In this document: piece after piece, positions 51,401 to 62,590 of the stretch
Numbering within the stretch: the first letter of the stretch is position 1
How the letters are laid out: each line of letters opens with the position of its first letter
Origin: Maylandia zebra
Lineage: Eukaryota; Chordata; Actinopteri; Cichliformes; Cichlidae
Assembly (NCBI RefSeq): GCF_041146795.1
Contig: NC_135176.1
Span: 12,706,286-12,770,285, forward strand
DNA length: 64,000 nucleotides
Direction: 5' to 3'
The notes under the pieces: model-generated
Database searches by the model: none
The model's input: only the letters and a program-made list of their open reading frames with translations
What the model was told of the DNA's origin: nothing
Program-made: the position numbers and the translations under genes

Positions 51401-52099
51401 TACATAGGATTCTACTTAACAGGTTATCTTAGTCACTATAAAATTTGACGCTGCGTTACCTTTCTCAGAGTTTGACTCCCCTGGTTTAGATAATATTTCT
51501 ATATGATATATCTGTAGCAGTCGATCACATTGTTGTTTTGTATTTGCATTTTAGAACTAGATGGTAGATATGTAGGAGAAAGAAATTTAGAGAAAAGTAG
51601 ACAAATAAAGCTCACCTCCACCTTATAAAGTGGAGATTATAGCTATATAACTGATGAAGCCGTTTCACCCCCTCAGAAAGATGACGCTGATAAAATTGGA
51701 GAGTTGATTTACTTTCCTCCAAATGGCACAATCAACCCTATGTACTTCCCTTACTACGGCAAGAAAGCGCAGGTAAGAATGTGGTTTAAATTAAAATATA
51801 ATGTGCTGTAAACACGATAGCAGTAACTGTTAATAATTAATGTGTGTTTGTTTACAATTGCGCACACAGACCACAGAGTTAAACCTACTGGGTCCGCAGG
51901 TTTACGACGTCTTTGTTGACTGTTTTTGCAGGTGAACTACTCTCAGCCCTTGGTTGCAGTCAAGTTCCTCAACATTACTCACAATGAAGACGTGAACATT
52001 GAGTGCAAGATCAACGCCGAAAACATTCCCGTTGGAGGTGAAAGGGACAAGTTTGCTGGGCGAGTGTCTTTCAAGCTGAGGATCAACAGTAAAAACTAG
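45494..52099 (+). CDS. atp1b2: Na,K-ATPase beta-2 subunit (AMOG), 7 exons
   Basis: The beta subunit escorts the Na,K-ATPase alpha chain to the plasma membrane; beta-2 is also the glial adhesion molecule AMOG. Exons: 45494-45584, 49854-49982, 50075-50182, 50335-50540, 50747-50806, 51677-51772, 51932-52099; total 858 nt (285 aa). It is a type II membrane protein: cytosolic WKEFLWNPRTREFLGRTASSW, one membrane span (about 31-56), then an ectodomain with six cysteines (HECAPD, KRSCQFN, LQSCSG, GQPCII, VTCAAK, NIECK) that make three disulfides in the family. N-glycosylation sequons include NDS, NRT, NGT, NYS and NIT. The blocks PYNDSLQAQKN, YFPYYGKK, QPLVAVKFLN and ERDKFAGRVSFKLRIN match mammalian ATP1B2 better than B1 or B3. 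Teleosts may carry a and b copies; which one this is cannot be told here. Confidence 0.95.
45585..49853 (+). other. atp1b2: First intron of atp1b2
   Basis: A 4.3-kb intron. Near its start it holds a run of 21 C (45661-45681) and a C-rich array (45859-45888). The rest is mixed, with no transposon ends or exons I can support. A short GC-richer patch at about 48090-48270 has open frames on both strands but no splice context or recognisable protein. Confidence 0.5.
45859..45888 (-). other. Strong G-quadruplex motif
   Basis: On the minus strand, six G-runs of 3-7 bases are separated by single T loops (read on + as C-runs separated by A). Single-base loops make very stable quadruplexes. It lies about 275 bases into atp1b2 intron 1, on the template strand for that gene. 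Confidence 0.7.
51030..51056 (+). CDS. atp1b2: Candidate 27-nt atp1b2 microexon (KYRVGKDQW)
   Basis: Within the intron between coding exons 5 and 6, a pyrimidine-rich run leads to 'cactcgcag', then 27 open bases coding KYRVGKDQW, then a consensus GTAAGA donor. Both flanking junctions of the host intron are phase 0, so inclusion adds exactly nine residues (VTCAAK-KYRVGKDQW-KDDADKIG) without a frame change. The human protein has no counterpart that I can place. It could be alternative, fish-specific or spurious. Confidence 0.4.
51098..51483. mobile_element. Non-autonomous hAT element (MITE)
   Basis: A 386-base element starts CAGAGGTGTCAAAC and ends GTTTGACTCCCCTG, imperfect terminal inverted repeats of the familiar fish 'CAGGGGTGTCAAACT' hAT type. 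It is flanked by a perfect 8-bp target duplication GTTTAGAT (51090-51097 and 51484-51491). It has no coding capacity. It lies 41 bases after the candidate microexon donor in atp1b2. Confidence 0.85.
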
Positions 52100-55000
52100 G
52101 TTTACCCCCCTCCTCCAACCCCACCCTAACCCCCACCCCCACCAGCCTCATCCCCCAAAACATACTGTCTTCATTCTCAGCAACACTGCACATGCACAGA
52201 AAACAAAAATCACAGTATTCACACCCTTTTTAGGATTTGTTTACACCCCCAACCCTTTCCAACCTCACCCCCACCCTCCACCCCACACCTCTCCACAGAT
52301 TTTTGTGGGAAATTCTTTGTCAGGTCACGTGGCGAGACGAGGTGAGAACCAAAAGGGTGCTAATCCTGTCATTATTTCTGTGAGCATTCACACACAGGTT
52401 ATTTTCCATCAGTTAGTTTGAGGTGATGTCTATTTATACTGCATGACAAACTAGGGGGCTATAAAGGACGTGGACGTGTGTTTGCAGAGTTTGCAAGGAT
52501 CAGCAACTTTACCACTGTACTGCTGCTCCCCACCCCCCGCCAACCCGCTGCCTCCTCATAGAGTATCCCTCTAGATATGAAGATCCACAAATTACAATAC
52601 CGAGCGTGTATATCTACAGTATTTATACAGCATAATAATAGTAATCTTACATCAGTGCGTCTATTTTGTTGCACTTTAAAAGAATATTCCAACAAACAGG
52701 ATTGATGCAGAGATGATTCCATTTGCATGTGCGTATTGTCTTAGTATGCTACAAAGGCAGGAGGCTCCTGTGTCCCACCTCTCGGCTGCTTACATCTGTA
52801 ATAAGTTCAGCGACTGACCACCAGGAGGGACCACACCGTAATCTTTAAACCTGTGTAACTTTAAAAAAAAATGTGATACAGTAAGATGACCCCCCGCCCC
52901 CAAAAAAAGAAGAACATGAGGTACACATTACAGGTAAAGAGGAGTAAAGAGTGCAGGAGATCGTGTGTTTTAGTTCATACTGTAGGTCGGGAAGTTGCAT
53001 GCAATGTGCAATATTCATTAAGTGGCATGCATTATGAATGCCCGTATCCATTCATCAGATGACTTCTATTAAATAGTAATCATTTTGGATCATTTGATAT
53101 TCACTCTCATTGTGAATGAGTAGCTTGTGAAACAGATGATATATATATATTTATATATGGGGGGGGGTCATATAACACCTGAATTCTCAGTCGGTTACGG
53201 GGTAAACTGAACTCTAGCTTTGTGGATCCTGGACTGCAGTCCAATAAGATACCTGAATATCATGTGAAAATGACAAAATCGACCTCTGTTCTGCACGAGC
53301 ACACAAACACACACAGACAAAATTCAATATCGCATTTTATTCCCAAAGTCAAACCTAGAATTTCTTGCGTTTCAGTTTTTAATATTAATATTCAATCGAT
53401 GTTTAGAGGAGCTGTATTATTGAGTGTATTGCATCTATTTCACTTGTATCAGAAATAGATGCCATTGTAAAAAAAAAAATGGTATTGTTTTGCACAGAAA
53501 GTGTGCTTTTATTCTTTTCTTTTTTTGTGAAGCTGACTTGAGTTTATTAATGCATTTCCAGTTTTGAAGGAAGTTGTTTGTTTTTTGTGTTTTGTTTTTT
53601 TGGGTAGTTTTCTTTTTTCTCATTCATTCTCATTTTCGTCACCTAAAGGATGCATCTGAGATACGAAAATGTACACTTTACCTCTTATTTTAAAAGACAG
53701 TCGTTACTTTATTATTTTGAATGTTAGTTCAGTTTTGATTTGTAGGGCTGTAGCAAATTAAAAACAACATGAAGATTTACTCCATTGACCACAGAAGAAA
53801 GATATTTTTTTGTTAATTTGGTTCGATGTTGTTGTGTTCCCCGGTATTGTATGAATCATACTGAAGGAAAACCCATACTGATAACAAGACAATCAGTTTC
53901 AGCCTCTAAAAAAGTCAGACATGTTCCTGAGTTTAGTGCTTGAGCTGTTTACTAAGCATCCCTTAAATTATTGGCTTGAGAAATCTGTGGAGTCACACTT
54001 TTAAACTCAGGCACGTTACCTCTGCACAGCTCCAAAACTGTTAGATCAGTTAGACTGTGATCCTGCCATGTCACTGCAGCAAATATAGAACACGAGCATC
54101 TGTTCGCTCACATTAAGGTCTGGCTGATTATTAATTTGTTTTGGAAGGCTGTGTGTTTCTCTGTATGCCTGCAAATATCTTGCAGTGGTTTAAATAAGAC
54201 TGCATCATCTGACAGAGAATGAAGGCAAGCCCATTAGATCCAAGGTGATTATCTGATCTATATTTGAAAGGTCATTTATAATGGATGATCAGCTCTAACA
54301 GTAATTTTTCATGAGTCCGCCACCCAGTTTGCATGCATTTCTCCTCTTGCACCGCTGCAACACTTACTTAATTTCAATGTAATCTCTTAATCTGGTCAGC
54401 TAATCCAGAGCAGGCACGCTGAACTTCTTTACCCCGCTCTGTTGCTCCTCCTCCTCGTGTCAGGCGGCCGGTTCAAGGTTTATTCATTTCTCATTTTGCT
54501 CACCACATTCACATTACACTTTGTTTAGTTTGAATCACATCACAACAAATAAAAGTGTTCCGCTTCACTGGCTAATCGGACACTCTTGTTTCACTCACGC
54601 ATGTGAAGATGATTTCTTCAACCAAAGATCTACATGACAGTTAAAATTGAATTTCCACTTGTCTGACACATCCTCAGCAGTAGATCTGAGTAAGGATCCC
54701 ATGCAGAGATACTGTAGGATCCAACTGGAGGGCTAAATACCCTGTGATAATAAAAAGGCCTCCTCTTATATAATAATAATACGCACAAAGGAACATGGTT
54801 CACCACGACATAACAGTGCCTCCTGGTGGACAGACAGTGTTGCTCCCCCAGTGTCACAGAATGTTATTTCCTGTTATCTCCATTTATCTGCTTTTTTTCC
54901 AGTGATAATTTGGAAATGTCTTTGAAAAGCAATATATTTATTTCTTGTGTGGCTATATGAATATTTACAGGAAAGGTTGTAACACAATCAGAGCGACGTG

Positions 55001-56521
55001 CATCAGAAACAGTAAGGAACAAAAGGGAAAGACTGCATATATGTCAGTGTGTGTTATTATGATGATGGAACCATTAAAAAAAAAGAATTGTTTTGTTTAT
55101 AAAAGAGTATTTTGTTGTAAAGATGAGAGAATGCATTAGCCTGGAATATATCATGTGATAGGACGTACTAGATAGATTTTCAGAATAGTATTCAAGGAAA
55201 CTTGAATAGATATGGATTTGAGGTTTTTTTTTTCTTTGAATGTTTTTGTCATTTGAGTTTGTTTTACTGTTTTAAAACAAACCTATAATCAAAGCTTTCT
55301 GTCAGAGTTCTGACAACACTTTATCCACTGCAAAGGTTGGAGAAAGCCAACTGTTGGCTTTTAAGTAGAGATAACTACATGAATAAGTAAAAAACAATCT
55401 CATTGCCCCTTAATGTTAAACTGTATTACTGCTTAAGACTGGTATTATAAGCCAACAAGAAGGAAATTCAGTGAATTTGTTCAAACACTCTCTCCCTAAC
55501 AGATGATAAATATTCTGGATCTTTGTTTTCTGCTCTAACTGTATGTATATTTTTGCTCATGTTTACTGCAAACCAAGATAGAGAAATGAATAAATGTTAT
55601 TTAAGGGAACTCAAACTTCCTTTCGTGCCTGCTTCTCAGTCATCTTTCTGCTACTCTTTGCCAGTTTCATGGGCGGAGGGATTGATGTATTACTCATGAT
55701 CAGGCATGTTCTAGAAACTAGGTGGAATAGCAGTGACCAACGTGTAGTTAAATATAGCATCACTTTCACAGTTGACAATAAAACAAGCCAGCTAGTGTTA
55801 AAAGTAGTTTTCGGATGAATGTAACTAATGAAACTAATATAATCTCATTCTCCATAATCCTCACAGGTAACCATATATTACTGTTTAAAACAGTAATATA
55901 TGGTATATATAATATATGATGATTATATACAAAATAAACTTGATTTTCACAAAATGATTATGCCATCCATGTCACAGGTCACTTTGACTGTAGACAGGAG
56001 AAAAATGTGGATGCTTTATAAGTTGTACTTTCCCCCCCCCCTGTGGCAGTTGCTTTAAATAGTCTGCCACCAAGTGGTTGACAGGATTAAAGGTGAAGTG
56101 TACTTCCGCTTCCTGACCTTTACCCAGCTCCTGTCTCCTCTGCACTCCGTGACTTTAACCCCATTTTCTCCACCGTTGCCCACTCAGAAAGAAAGCGTTT
56201 CATAAAAATGGAGCCAGCGTTGGAGGTACTGCTGGGTTTAAAACAGTCTAATCAACACCAGTAGTGCAGATGAGTCATACACATGCTATTCTCTCTGTTA
56301 CACGTGTACTCTGTAATATAATACGGAATATTCTTTGATATTATAACAGTAATACCAAACGTATTCGGACAGGAAAAGCCTTTGCATTTGGATTCAGACA
56401 AAAAGTGCAGAGTGTGTATAGGTAAGAGTGCCACATAGACCAGATTATATTCACTGTGATGTGACTTCTAGCAGGGCACTGGAACCTCTGCTGGTTGGTT
56501 GGTGCACAACATAAAGAACAT
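52100..56521. other. atp1b2 3' UTR and intergenic DNA before gltpd2
   Basis: Just after the atp1b2 stop come C-rich CCCACC-type runs (about 52105-52150 and 52250-52290). The 3' UTR end is not determined; AATAAA occurs at 54548-54553, 55589-55594 and 55778-55783. A G-run follows AT repeats near 53145-53167. A perfect palindrome lies at 55869-55903. No exon is supportable in this interval. Confidence 0.45.
55869..55903. repeat. Perfect 17-bp inverted repeat
   Basis: ACCATATATTACTGTTT is followed by one base and then its exact complement AAACAGTAATATATGGT. The single-base centre is too tight for a microRNA loop. It could be a cruciform-forming palindrome or the remnant of an inverted duplication. 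Confidence 0.9.
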
Positions 56522-56527
56522 TTTATT
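56522..56527 (-). terminator. gltpd2: Candidate gltpd2 polyadenylation signal
   Basis: AATAAA on the minus strand about 650 bases downstream of the gltpd2 stop. An ATTAAA lies closer (complement of 56792-56797). Between this signal and the stop (56528-57178) the sequence is AT-rich with no other feature, consistent with a 3' UTR. Confidence 0.4.
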
Positions 56528-57178
56528 GCCAGTTAAATGTTTTTCCATTGCTGGATCACACGATGAGTAGAAATAATCAAATGGATTGTCTTCTCTTTTT
56601 TTTTTTTAATTAATCATTAACATGATACAAAAAAATGACATAGATGTAAAAATAACAAAGCCATACTCTACACACAGCATCACTGTGAAGCAGTAACTTT
56701 CTAATCCATTTGGTCGCGTGGAGATTTCAGACCAACACGATAGTTACGAGGTAATTTACCAGAGGAATAACACTGTAAAAGAGCAGTTCTTTTTAATATA
56801 GCAATTACCAATTGTCAATTTTAGTTACACATGCGCTATTTAAAAAAATCAATTATACTTTTGTAAATAATGCACAGTCTAAACCATAATCATCAGCAAC
56901 AAAGTTTGAGATAGTACCCCATAAAATCTGATGAGAAACATCAAAGTAAAGCTGAATGTCACATGTTGATTGTTGACTCAGCACTTTGGTCCGTAGAAGA
57001 AAAAAAAAAAAGCGGAGTTCTGGGTGAAAAACAAGTCAATTCTTGCATCGTAGAAAAGCTTGCATCTTATTTGTATCTAAATCCAATATATGACGCCAAG
57101 GATACAGAGCAGAAGCACAACCCAAAGACGGGTAAAACAGCAGCAGTGCCCCTGTGTCCAGTCTGATTATCTCATTTT

Positions 57179-59845
57179 TTATGGCAAGTCCAGCATGCCA
57201 TGTTCCTCCAGAGCTTTCTGTGTCCGGTCATAAACCTCTCCGATGGCCCGAGACACCCTGTGCAGCACTTTGCTCATCTCCTCCTGGTTCTGCACGCACA
57301 CCAGCCTGAAAAAGAAACCCCGCTCTGGCAGGGCAATGAAGGCCAGCTCGGCGGCCTTGCGGACGTACCATGTATGGTGTTGAGCGAGGGTGCTCTTGTA
57401 AGCCTCACGACACAGGTCAGAGGGACTCCTGAGCCGTCCCTCCACTGGTGTCTCAGCCAGCTTCTCCAGGAAGAGCTTCAGCCAAAGCAGAGCGCGATGC
57501 AGGCGCAGTAGAGTCCGGCATCCAGAGTCTGTCTGGTGGTGGAAACTCACCAGGCCTTGATTCAGCTCCACCAAGATCATAGAGCGCACAGAGTGATAAG
57601 CACTGGTGTGCACCGACGCCTTATTCTTTGTCCCACCACCCTGTGAGTTTACAGAGTTTATGGAATGTAGATCCGGGCCTACCTCTGCTTCAGGGTTCCC
57701 GTCTGCCGTCAGGGCCAGCTGGCGAATTATAGAAGTCTTACTTTCTATCTCTTTAGATATCAGTCCCACCATTGGCCCCAGAGAGTCCATGAAACTAGAA
57801 GAGTAACACAGAACAGGATAAAGCAGCTTACAGATTTCAGATAATCAGCAAACAACAAATAACTTTTCTTCCTGATGGCCGTAAACAAATCTTTATCTGA
57901 AAATCCTACTTGACAAGCTCGTCCCAGCTGGACAGATATGGCTGCAGCAGCACATCAGAGTTGTGAGTTGGGGCATCCAGCAGGTGGGAGAGCAGAAGTG
58001 ACACCTGGAAGGTCTGACCGGGGCACAGCTCAAGCTGGCTCTCAGCTCCATCGCCCACACTGCTGTTGGACAGCTGGTGAAGCTAATGGTGGGGGGGATG
58101 GGCAGTGCATGAATGTGGGTGCAATCGGCAGGGGACAAAGGAAGAAAGAAAGCACGACATTTATTTTAAAAAAAAACAAAGAAATCCACTTCATAGTCTG
58201 CAAGCAATCTAATATCAGATTCAGGAGGTACTCTTACCTTATTTAACTGATTATAACCTTTTACACAAGAATCCCAGTGGTAATCCAACCCCCCCTCTGA
58301 AGTGGACCATTGAAAAGAGAAAAAAGACCAAGGGTTACAGTTAGTTTTGGTTCACAGAGCAATATTGATATTGTTATCATTTAATCTTTCAGATAGTCAC
58401 ACAGCTTTAGCTTGGTTTATCTTTGCGTGTCGACAAACCCGTGAACTAAATAACTGTCTCTTAATGGCTCATGCTATTTTCAGCTAGTGTTTGTCTGCAG
58501 TTTCATGGTGAGCTACTACAATATGGTCGAGCTTTCAGTGCTTTCTCTTAAAAAAAAAAGAAAGAAGAAGAAGCAAAGTTGTGAGAGTGAACTAAAAGGA
58601 TAAACCAATGAGCTGAAACCCACTTCGCAGCTGTAAGAGGAGCTGCTGGTGCAGGTAGTGGTATTATGTAGGTTCATTAAACAATCCTTCTCACGCTGTC
58701 ACTGTTTAAAATATTTTCTATTGTTATTGATATTTTGATTATAGCTGGCTGAAATGTAACATTCATGAAGCACCGTTATCTAACAGTTTTGTTATCTCAT
58801 GGAAATGATTGTAAGAAGGTGTCCTTGTATCCTGTATTACGTCATATTGTATATCTCTGTATGTAAAGACCAACTTATCTACCTGCCTATCATCTTAACT
58901 GATGTGCAAGTTGCTAATGAAAGTTTGGCACTGTTCAGTTTATTTACAACAAGACCCTTACAGACACATTGTTGCCAGTGACAGTGGCAACAGCTGCGTT
59001 GAGCATGCTGAGTGCTGCGGAGTGTTTGGTGTTTTTTAAGGGAGCTGTGAGGTTACTGCAAATCACAGAATCAGCAGCAGAAACATTCACAGGTTCATCC
59101 TCCAAACTGACCCATAAACATTCAGGTTATCGAGCTTCTGGTCAAAATACTGAAAACTAGCAAACAAGCAAATGAGTTCAGATTAAACACAGCACAGATT
59201 TACCTGCAACAGCAGAAATAACTCGACTATGAATTATTGTAAATGGTCTCCATCCTGACTATAAAAACGCAGAAGTGACATTTCATGCTTTCAACTAAAA
59301 ACCGGGGCCAATATTCTGAATTATAAATACAAACTAGACAAAGACAGATCACATGGACTGAGTTTGAACATTTTTTAGAAAGATCAGTAAGTGGCTCCTT
59401 AGCCCTTTAAAAGGTCACAGTGGAGCCACTTACTGATTTCCTTTGACAATGAATCACTTTTACTTCTTTTTAATGAGGCAAAACGCAGTGACATTTTTAA
59501 GGCTTACAGATTATTCTTGGAGGGTTACTTACATAACCCTTCAAGAATCTTTACCAGTAAAAGATTATTTGTGAAGTAGCTTATTTGAAAAATAAGGGTA
59601 ACTATTTCATTACCATAAATAAATGTGTAATATTAAATGTATTTTGTACATCAAGGCTGCTTGGTATCATGTGACATTGTTGATCCGGAACAAACAACAC
59701 ACTGATTGTTTAGACTAAGTAGTACAGCATGAGAATCAAAGACACACGCTCGCACCCACACAGAGAGAAACTCACGTAGCCACAGCGAGCCAAGGAACAG
59801 CAGCAGGATAAGGATAGCTGCAGCAGCCTTGCTCTTTACACCCAT
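57179..59845 (-). CDS. gltpd2: Glycolipid-transfer-protein domain protein, GLTPD2-like, 4 exons
   Basis: Member of the GLTP fold family, close to ceramide-1-phosphate transfer protein (CPTP). Exons from the start: 59845-59776, 58296-58238, 58082-57910, 57794-57179; total 918 nt (305 aa), all phases agree. The N-terminus has a basic MGVKSK followed by a hydrophobic segment (to about residue 23), a signal peptide or membrane anchor that cytosolic CPTP lacks. The GLTP domain runs from about residue 73 to the end: LLQPYLSSWDELVNFMDSLG, LISKEIESK, SGCRTLLRLHRALLW (Arg194, Arg198), QHHTWYVRKAAELAF (His241) and terminal LDLP. Lys120, Arg194, Arg198 and His241 correspond to CPTP Lys60, Arg106, Arg110 and His150; CPTP Asp56 is Glu116 here. 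Residues about 128-165 form a Gly/Asn-rich insertion relative to CPTP. Exon 2 is short (59 nt) and found by phase and splice sites, so is the least certain part. Confidence 0.85.
59383..59437. ncRNA. Perfect 16-bp hairpin in gltpd2 intron 1
   Basis: ATCAGTAAGTGGCTCC (59383-59398) and its exact complement GGAGCCACTTACTGAT (59422-59437) flank a 23-base loop that itself contains a short complement (cctttaaaagg). It could fold into a compact 55-base hairpin on either strand. It may be a small RNA precursor or a transposon remnant; I do not recognise a known microRNA seed family. Confidence 0.3.
59513..59548. repeat. Second hairpin next to the first
   Basis: ATTCTTGGAGGGTTA and TAACCCTTCAAGAAT pair at 14 of 15 positions (the odd pair is a wobble) around a 6-base loop. 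It lies 75 bases from the previous hairpin, inside the 1.5-kb first intron of gltpd2. Confidence 0.8.
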
Positions 59846-61174
59846 ACTGAAGTCCAGTGTGGGGCCGTCCAGTCTGCCTCTTGTCCCTTTTTCTTTCCTT
59901 TATCTTTTAATTCCTCTGTTTCACATGAGTTCTGGTCCCCTGGCACTGGCTGTCACTGAAATTACTTTCTCCCAGACCACTGCCTCTGACCCCCCCACCC
60001 TCCTCTCCAATCCTTCATACTCCTCCCCAGAACCTCAAACAAAACCTCCTGTCCACCACTATGGCCCCTATTAATCTTTAACTCTATTCTTGCTCTATTT
60101 TGAAACTGCCCTTTTCCCTCGTCACCTCCTCAAGCCCGAGGTTGCGGTTTCTATCCAGCTTTTTCTGCGACTTTGTTTAAAATCTGTGTGGCTTCCCGTG
60201 CTGCCTTTGTGATTTCAGAGCTGCCTGTCTCTCGCGTTGCTCAACCCCAGGGTCCAGAGATCAGCTGAGTGTGGCCAGTAGCTGATAAAGCAGAGCCAAC
60301 ACAGGGTGTCCTCCTGTAACCTCCCGCTATATGTGCACTATATTCCTGGTCAGCTTGAGGAAACACTTGCTCCCTTGCCTCTCCTCCCATGACCACCACT
60401 TTCCCTCCTCCCTCTTCTCTCCTTTCGCTCTCTCTATCACTAATTCATACACTCCATGACAGTATATCAATCATTAGGCAGTGTGTTAAAGTCACGATGA
60501 CCAAGGGTTTGTATTTAATTTTGGTGGCTACACAGACAGACATGTTAATAAATAATAATCCAAACTTGCACTGGTCGAGATGCCAAAAGGAACAAAGATT
60601 TCCACACATGAAACTCTATTTGTAGAAAGATGTGACTCAAAAGGGAAGTGAATCTTTTGTTTTTATTAAAGAAGCTATTTCCTCTTTCCTGTCATCATAT
60701 TTTGCACAAAACCTAATTCATACAAATATTATTTTGAACTACTACATGCAAATTATCAAACTTTTTGTTTAAAAAAGTGACGTCTGAGCCATATTAGTAA
60801 AACATTGCGGACTGATGTGACTCATAAAAGGTGTTCTCATCCTTATTGCCTCTGATAATGATAATTGTTGGAAGCTCAGAGGTTGGTCCTGCTATCACAC
60901 GAGGAGGTACAGACATTGAACGCCACACTCAAGCCTGGCCGTCTGTGCTCCTAAAGAGGGACTCAACAATGGTATTTCTTCTGCGGATGAGCGGGGAAAA
61001 AGTGAAAGCAGGGGCATTCATTCCCAGTTTGGGGCGGGGGCTGGTCACAGAGCTTTTATTCTCCGCAACCAATGGCTGATCTTGTCCAAGATAGGCAGCA
61101 ACTGAGAAGGGGAGGCTAAATCCCTGGGAAACCTTGGGACACATTCAGAAACCATTTGATACCACACAGAACAG

Positions 61175-61460
61175 AAAACAGAGAATACCTTTATTGTCAC
61201 TGTAGCATGTTGGGTGTACAATAAAATTAAGTGCAGTCTCAACAGTGCAAAGATCACTCACAGCAGTCATAAAAAAGTATGCAAAAACCATAAACTATAT
61301 CAAACTATATAACAGATTGTTTTAAAAACAGACAAAAGCAACCTTTCTTCAATCTCCCAGATTGCGAAACACTTTATCACACAGAGCACATTCATGTGGA
61401 AATTGCTGCATTATGCAGCTCTGGGATAAAAAGTCTTTTCAGTCTATTTGCCCCTTTTTT
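61175..61460. repeat. Fragment of a common teleost dispersed repeat
   Basis: The words 'cctttattgtcactgtagca', 'tgtacaataaaatt', 'gcagctctgggataaaaag' and 'cttttcagtctattt' in this order match a repeat I remember as frequent in fish genomes. I cannot name its class. It is diverged and incomplete. Confidence 0.45.
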
Positions 61461-62370
61461 TAATTATTTTTTTTGTAATCTCTGTTATGGCGCGGTGGTG
61501 TCCAGGTGTGAGATGGATCCAATATGATATTATATGGTATTAAATGAAAGAAAAAAAACAGCTTGTATTTCCTATTAAACGCTGAGATGCAATAACAGAC
61601 ATTACAAAAGCATATAGCCAGCTGGTGATGTGAACATGAAGCGATTCAGATTCAAGCTGTGTTTCTCACACTGTTTTTTATACTCAAAGGTTACACGGGG
61701 GGGCAAAGATAAAACCACACTGGATTTTCCAGTAAAGTTGCTGCACAGCATTACTGCACTACTGAAAACCCCATCTGGATAATCAAAACATTTAACCACA
61801 GTGCTGGGATTACTCATGCTATCAAGTTTGGTGTTTGTTGAAATCGTTCCCAAACAAATTTCCCATTTCAACAGAGCAAAAAGATCCCGAGCTGGGTGAG
61901 AAAATATAATAACAGCAGTGTAGTCATTTAAAAGCATAAAACGTTTTATTTATTGATAATTGGAGGATTGACCCCTAATGACTTGTAGGCTGAAGTTTCA
62001 GACTTCTCTATTGTCTTCTCTGCAACAAGGTTTCAGAGTTTTATTTGAATTCCAAAACAAGGCACTGCCTGTGTCATTTCATATTCAGATTAACCCAACA
62101 ATATTTTGATCCCCCCAGCTTCCCTTGTAGTAGCTATATTTGAAACGCTAGTTGTAGTTGTTGGCTGTAGCTATAAAAACAGTTACACACACGTGTCTCA
62201 CATGTCGCACTAACTAGCCTCCATGTGAGTTATTTTCTGATGCTAATCGGGTGGGCTTGAGAGTATAATGCTGTACTTTAGCAGTAGAGAAGAGGGTAAC
62301 AAATATAAACACAGCACATTGCTCAGAGTGGTTGTAATGTGGAAACATTAACCTAAACAGAACATGTTTT

Positions 62371-62590
62371 GGAAGGCTGTAGCTGAGAAGATAAAGCAGA
62401 CCATCTACTAATGTGAAAATTAGTGGTTTGATTCCTGCCTACTCCAGTCTGCATGACAAAGTATCCTTGGTCAAAGTACTGATCCCAAAGTTGCTCATGT
62501 CAGTGTGAATGTGTTTATATGTTAGATAGAAAGCACTTAGAAAGAAAGGTGCTTGTGTGAATGGGTGAATGAGGCATGTCGAGTATAAAA
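62371..62590 (+). mobile_element. tRNA-derived SINE
   Basis: The head has an A-box-like TAGCTGAGAAG (62380-62390) and a B-box GGTTTGATTCC (62425-62435, one mismatch to GGTTCGANNCC) at tRNA spacing. The body words 'ctccagtctgcatg', 'gtatccttggtcaaagtact', 'gttgctc', 'tgttagatagaaagcactt' and 'gtgaatgggtgaatgaggca' match a teleost SINE, similar to the family described from African cichlids. It is moderately diverged. Confidence 0.75.

Noticed and set aside
56207-56270. Possible first exon beginning MEPALE on the + strand
   Set aside because: The donor (GTACTG) is weak and no downstream exon could be found before the convergent gltpd2 gene.
61602-61937. 111-codon minus-strand open frame upstream of gltpd2
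   Set aside because: No recognisable domain and no supported splice sites; treated as chance or repeat-derived.
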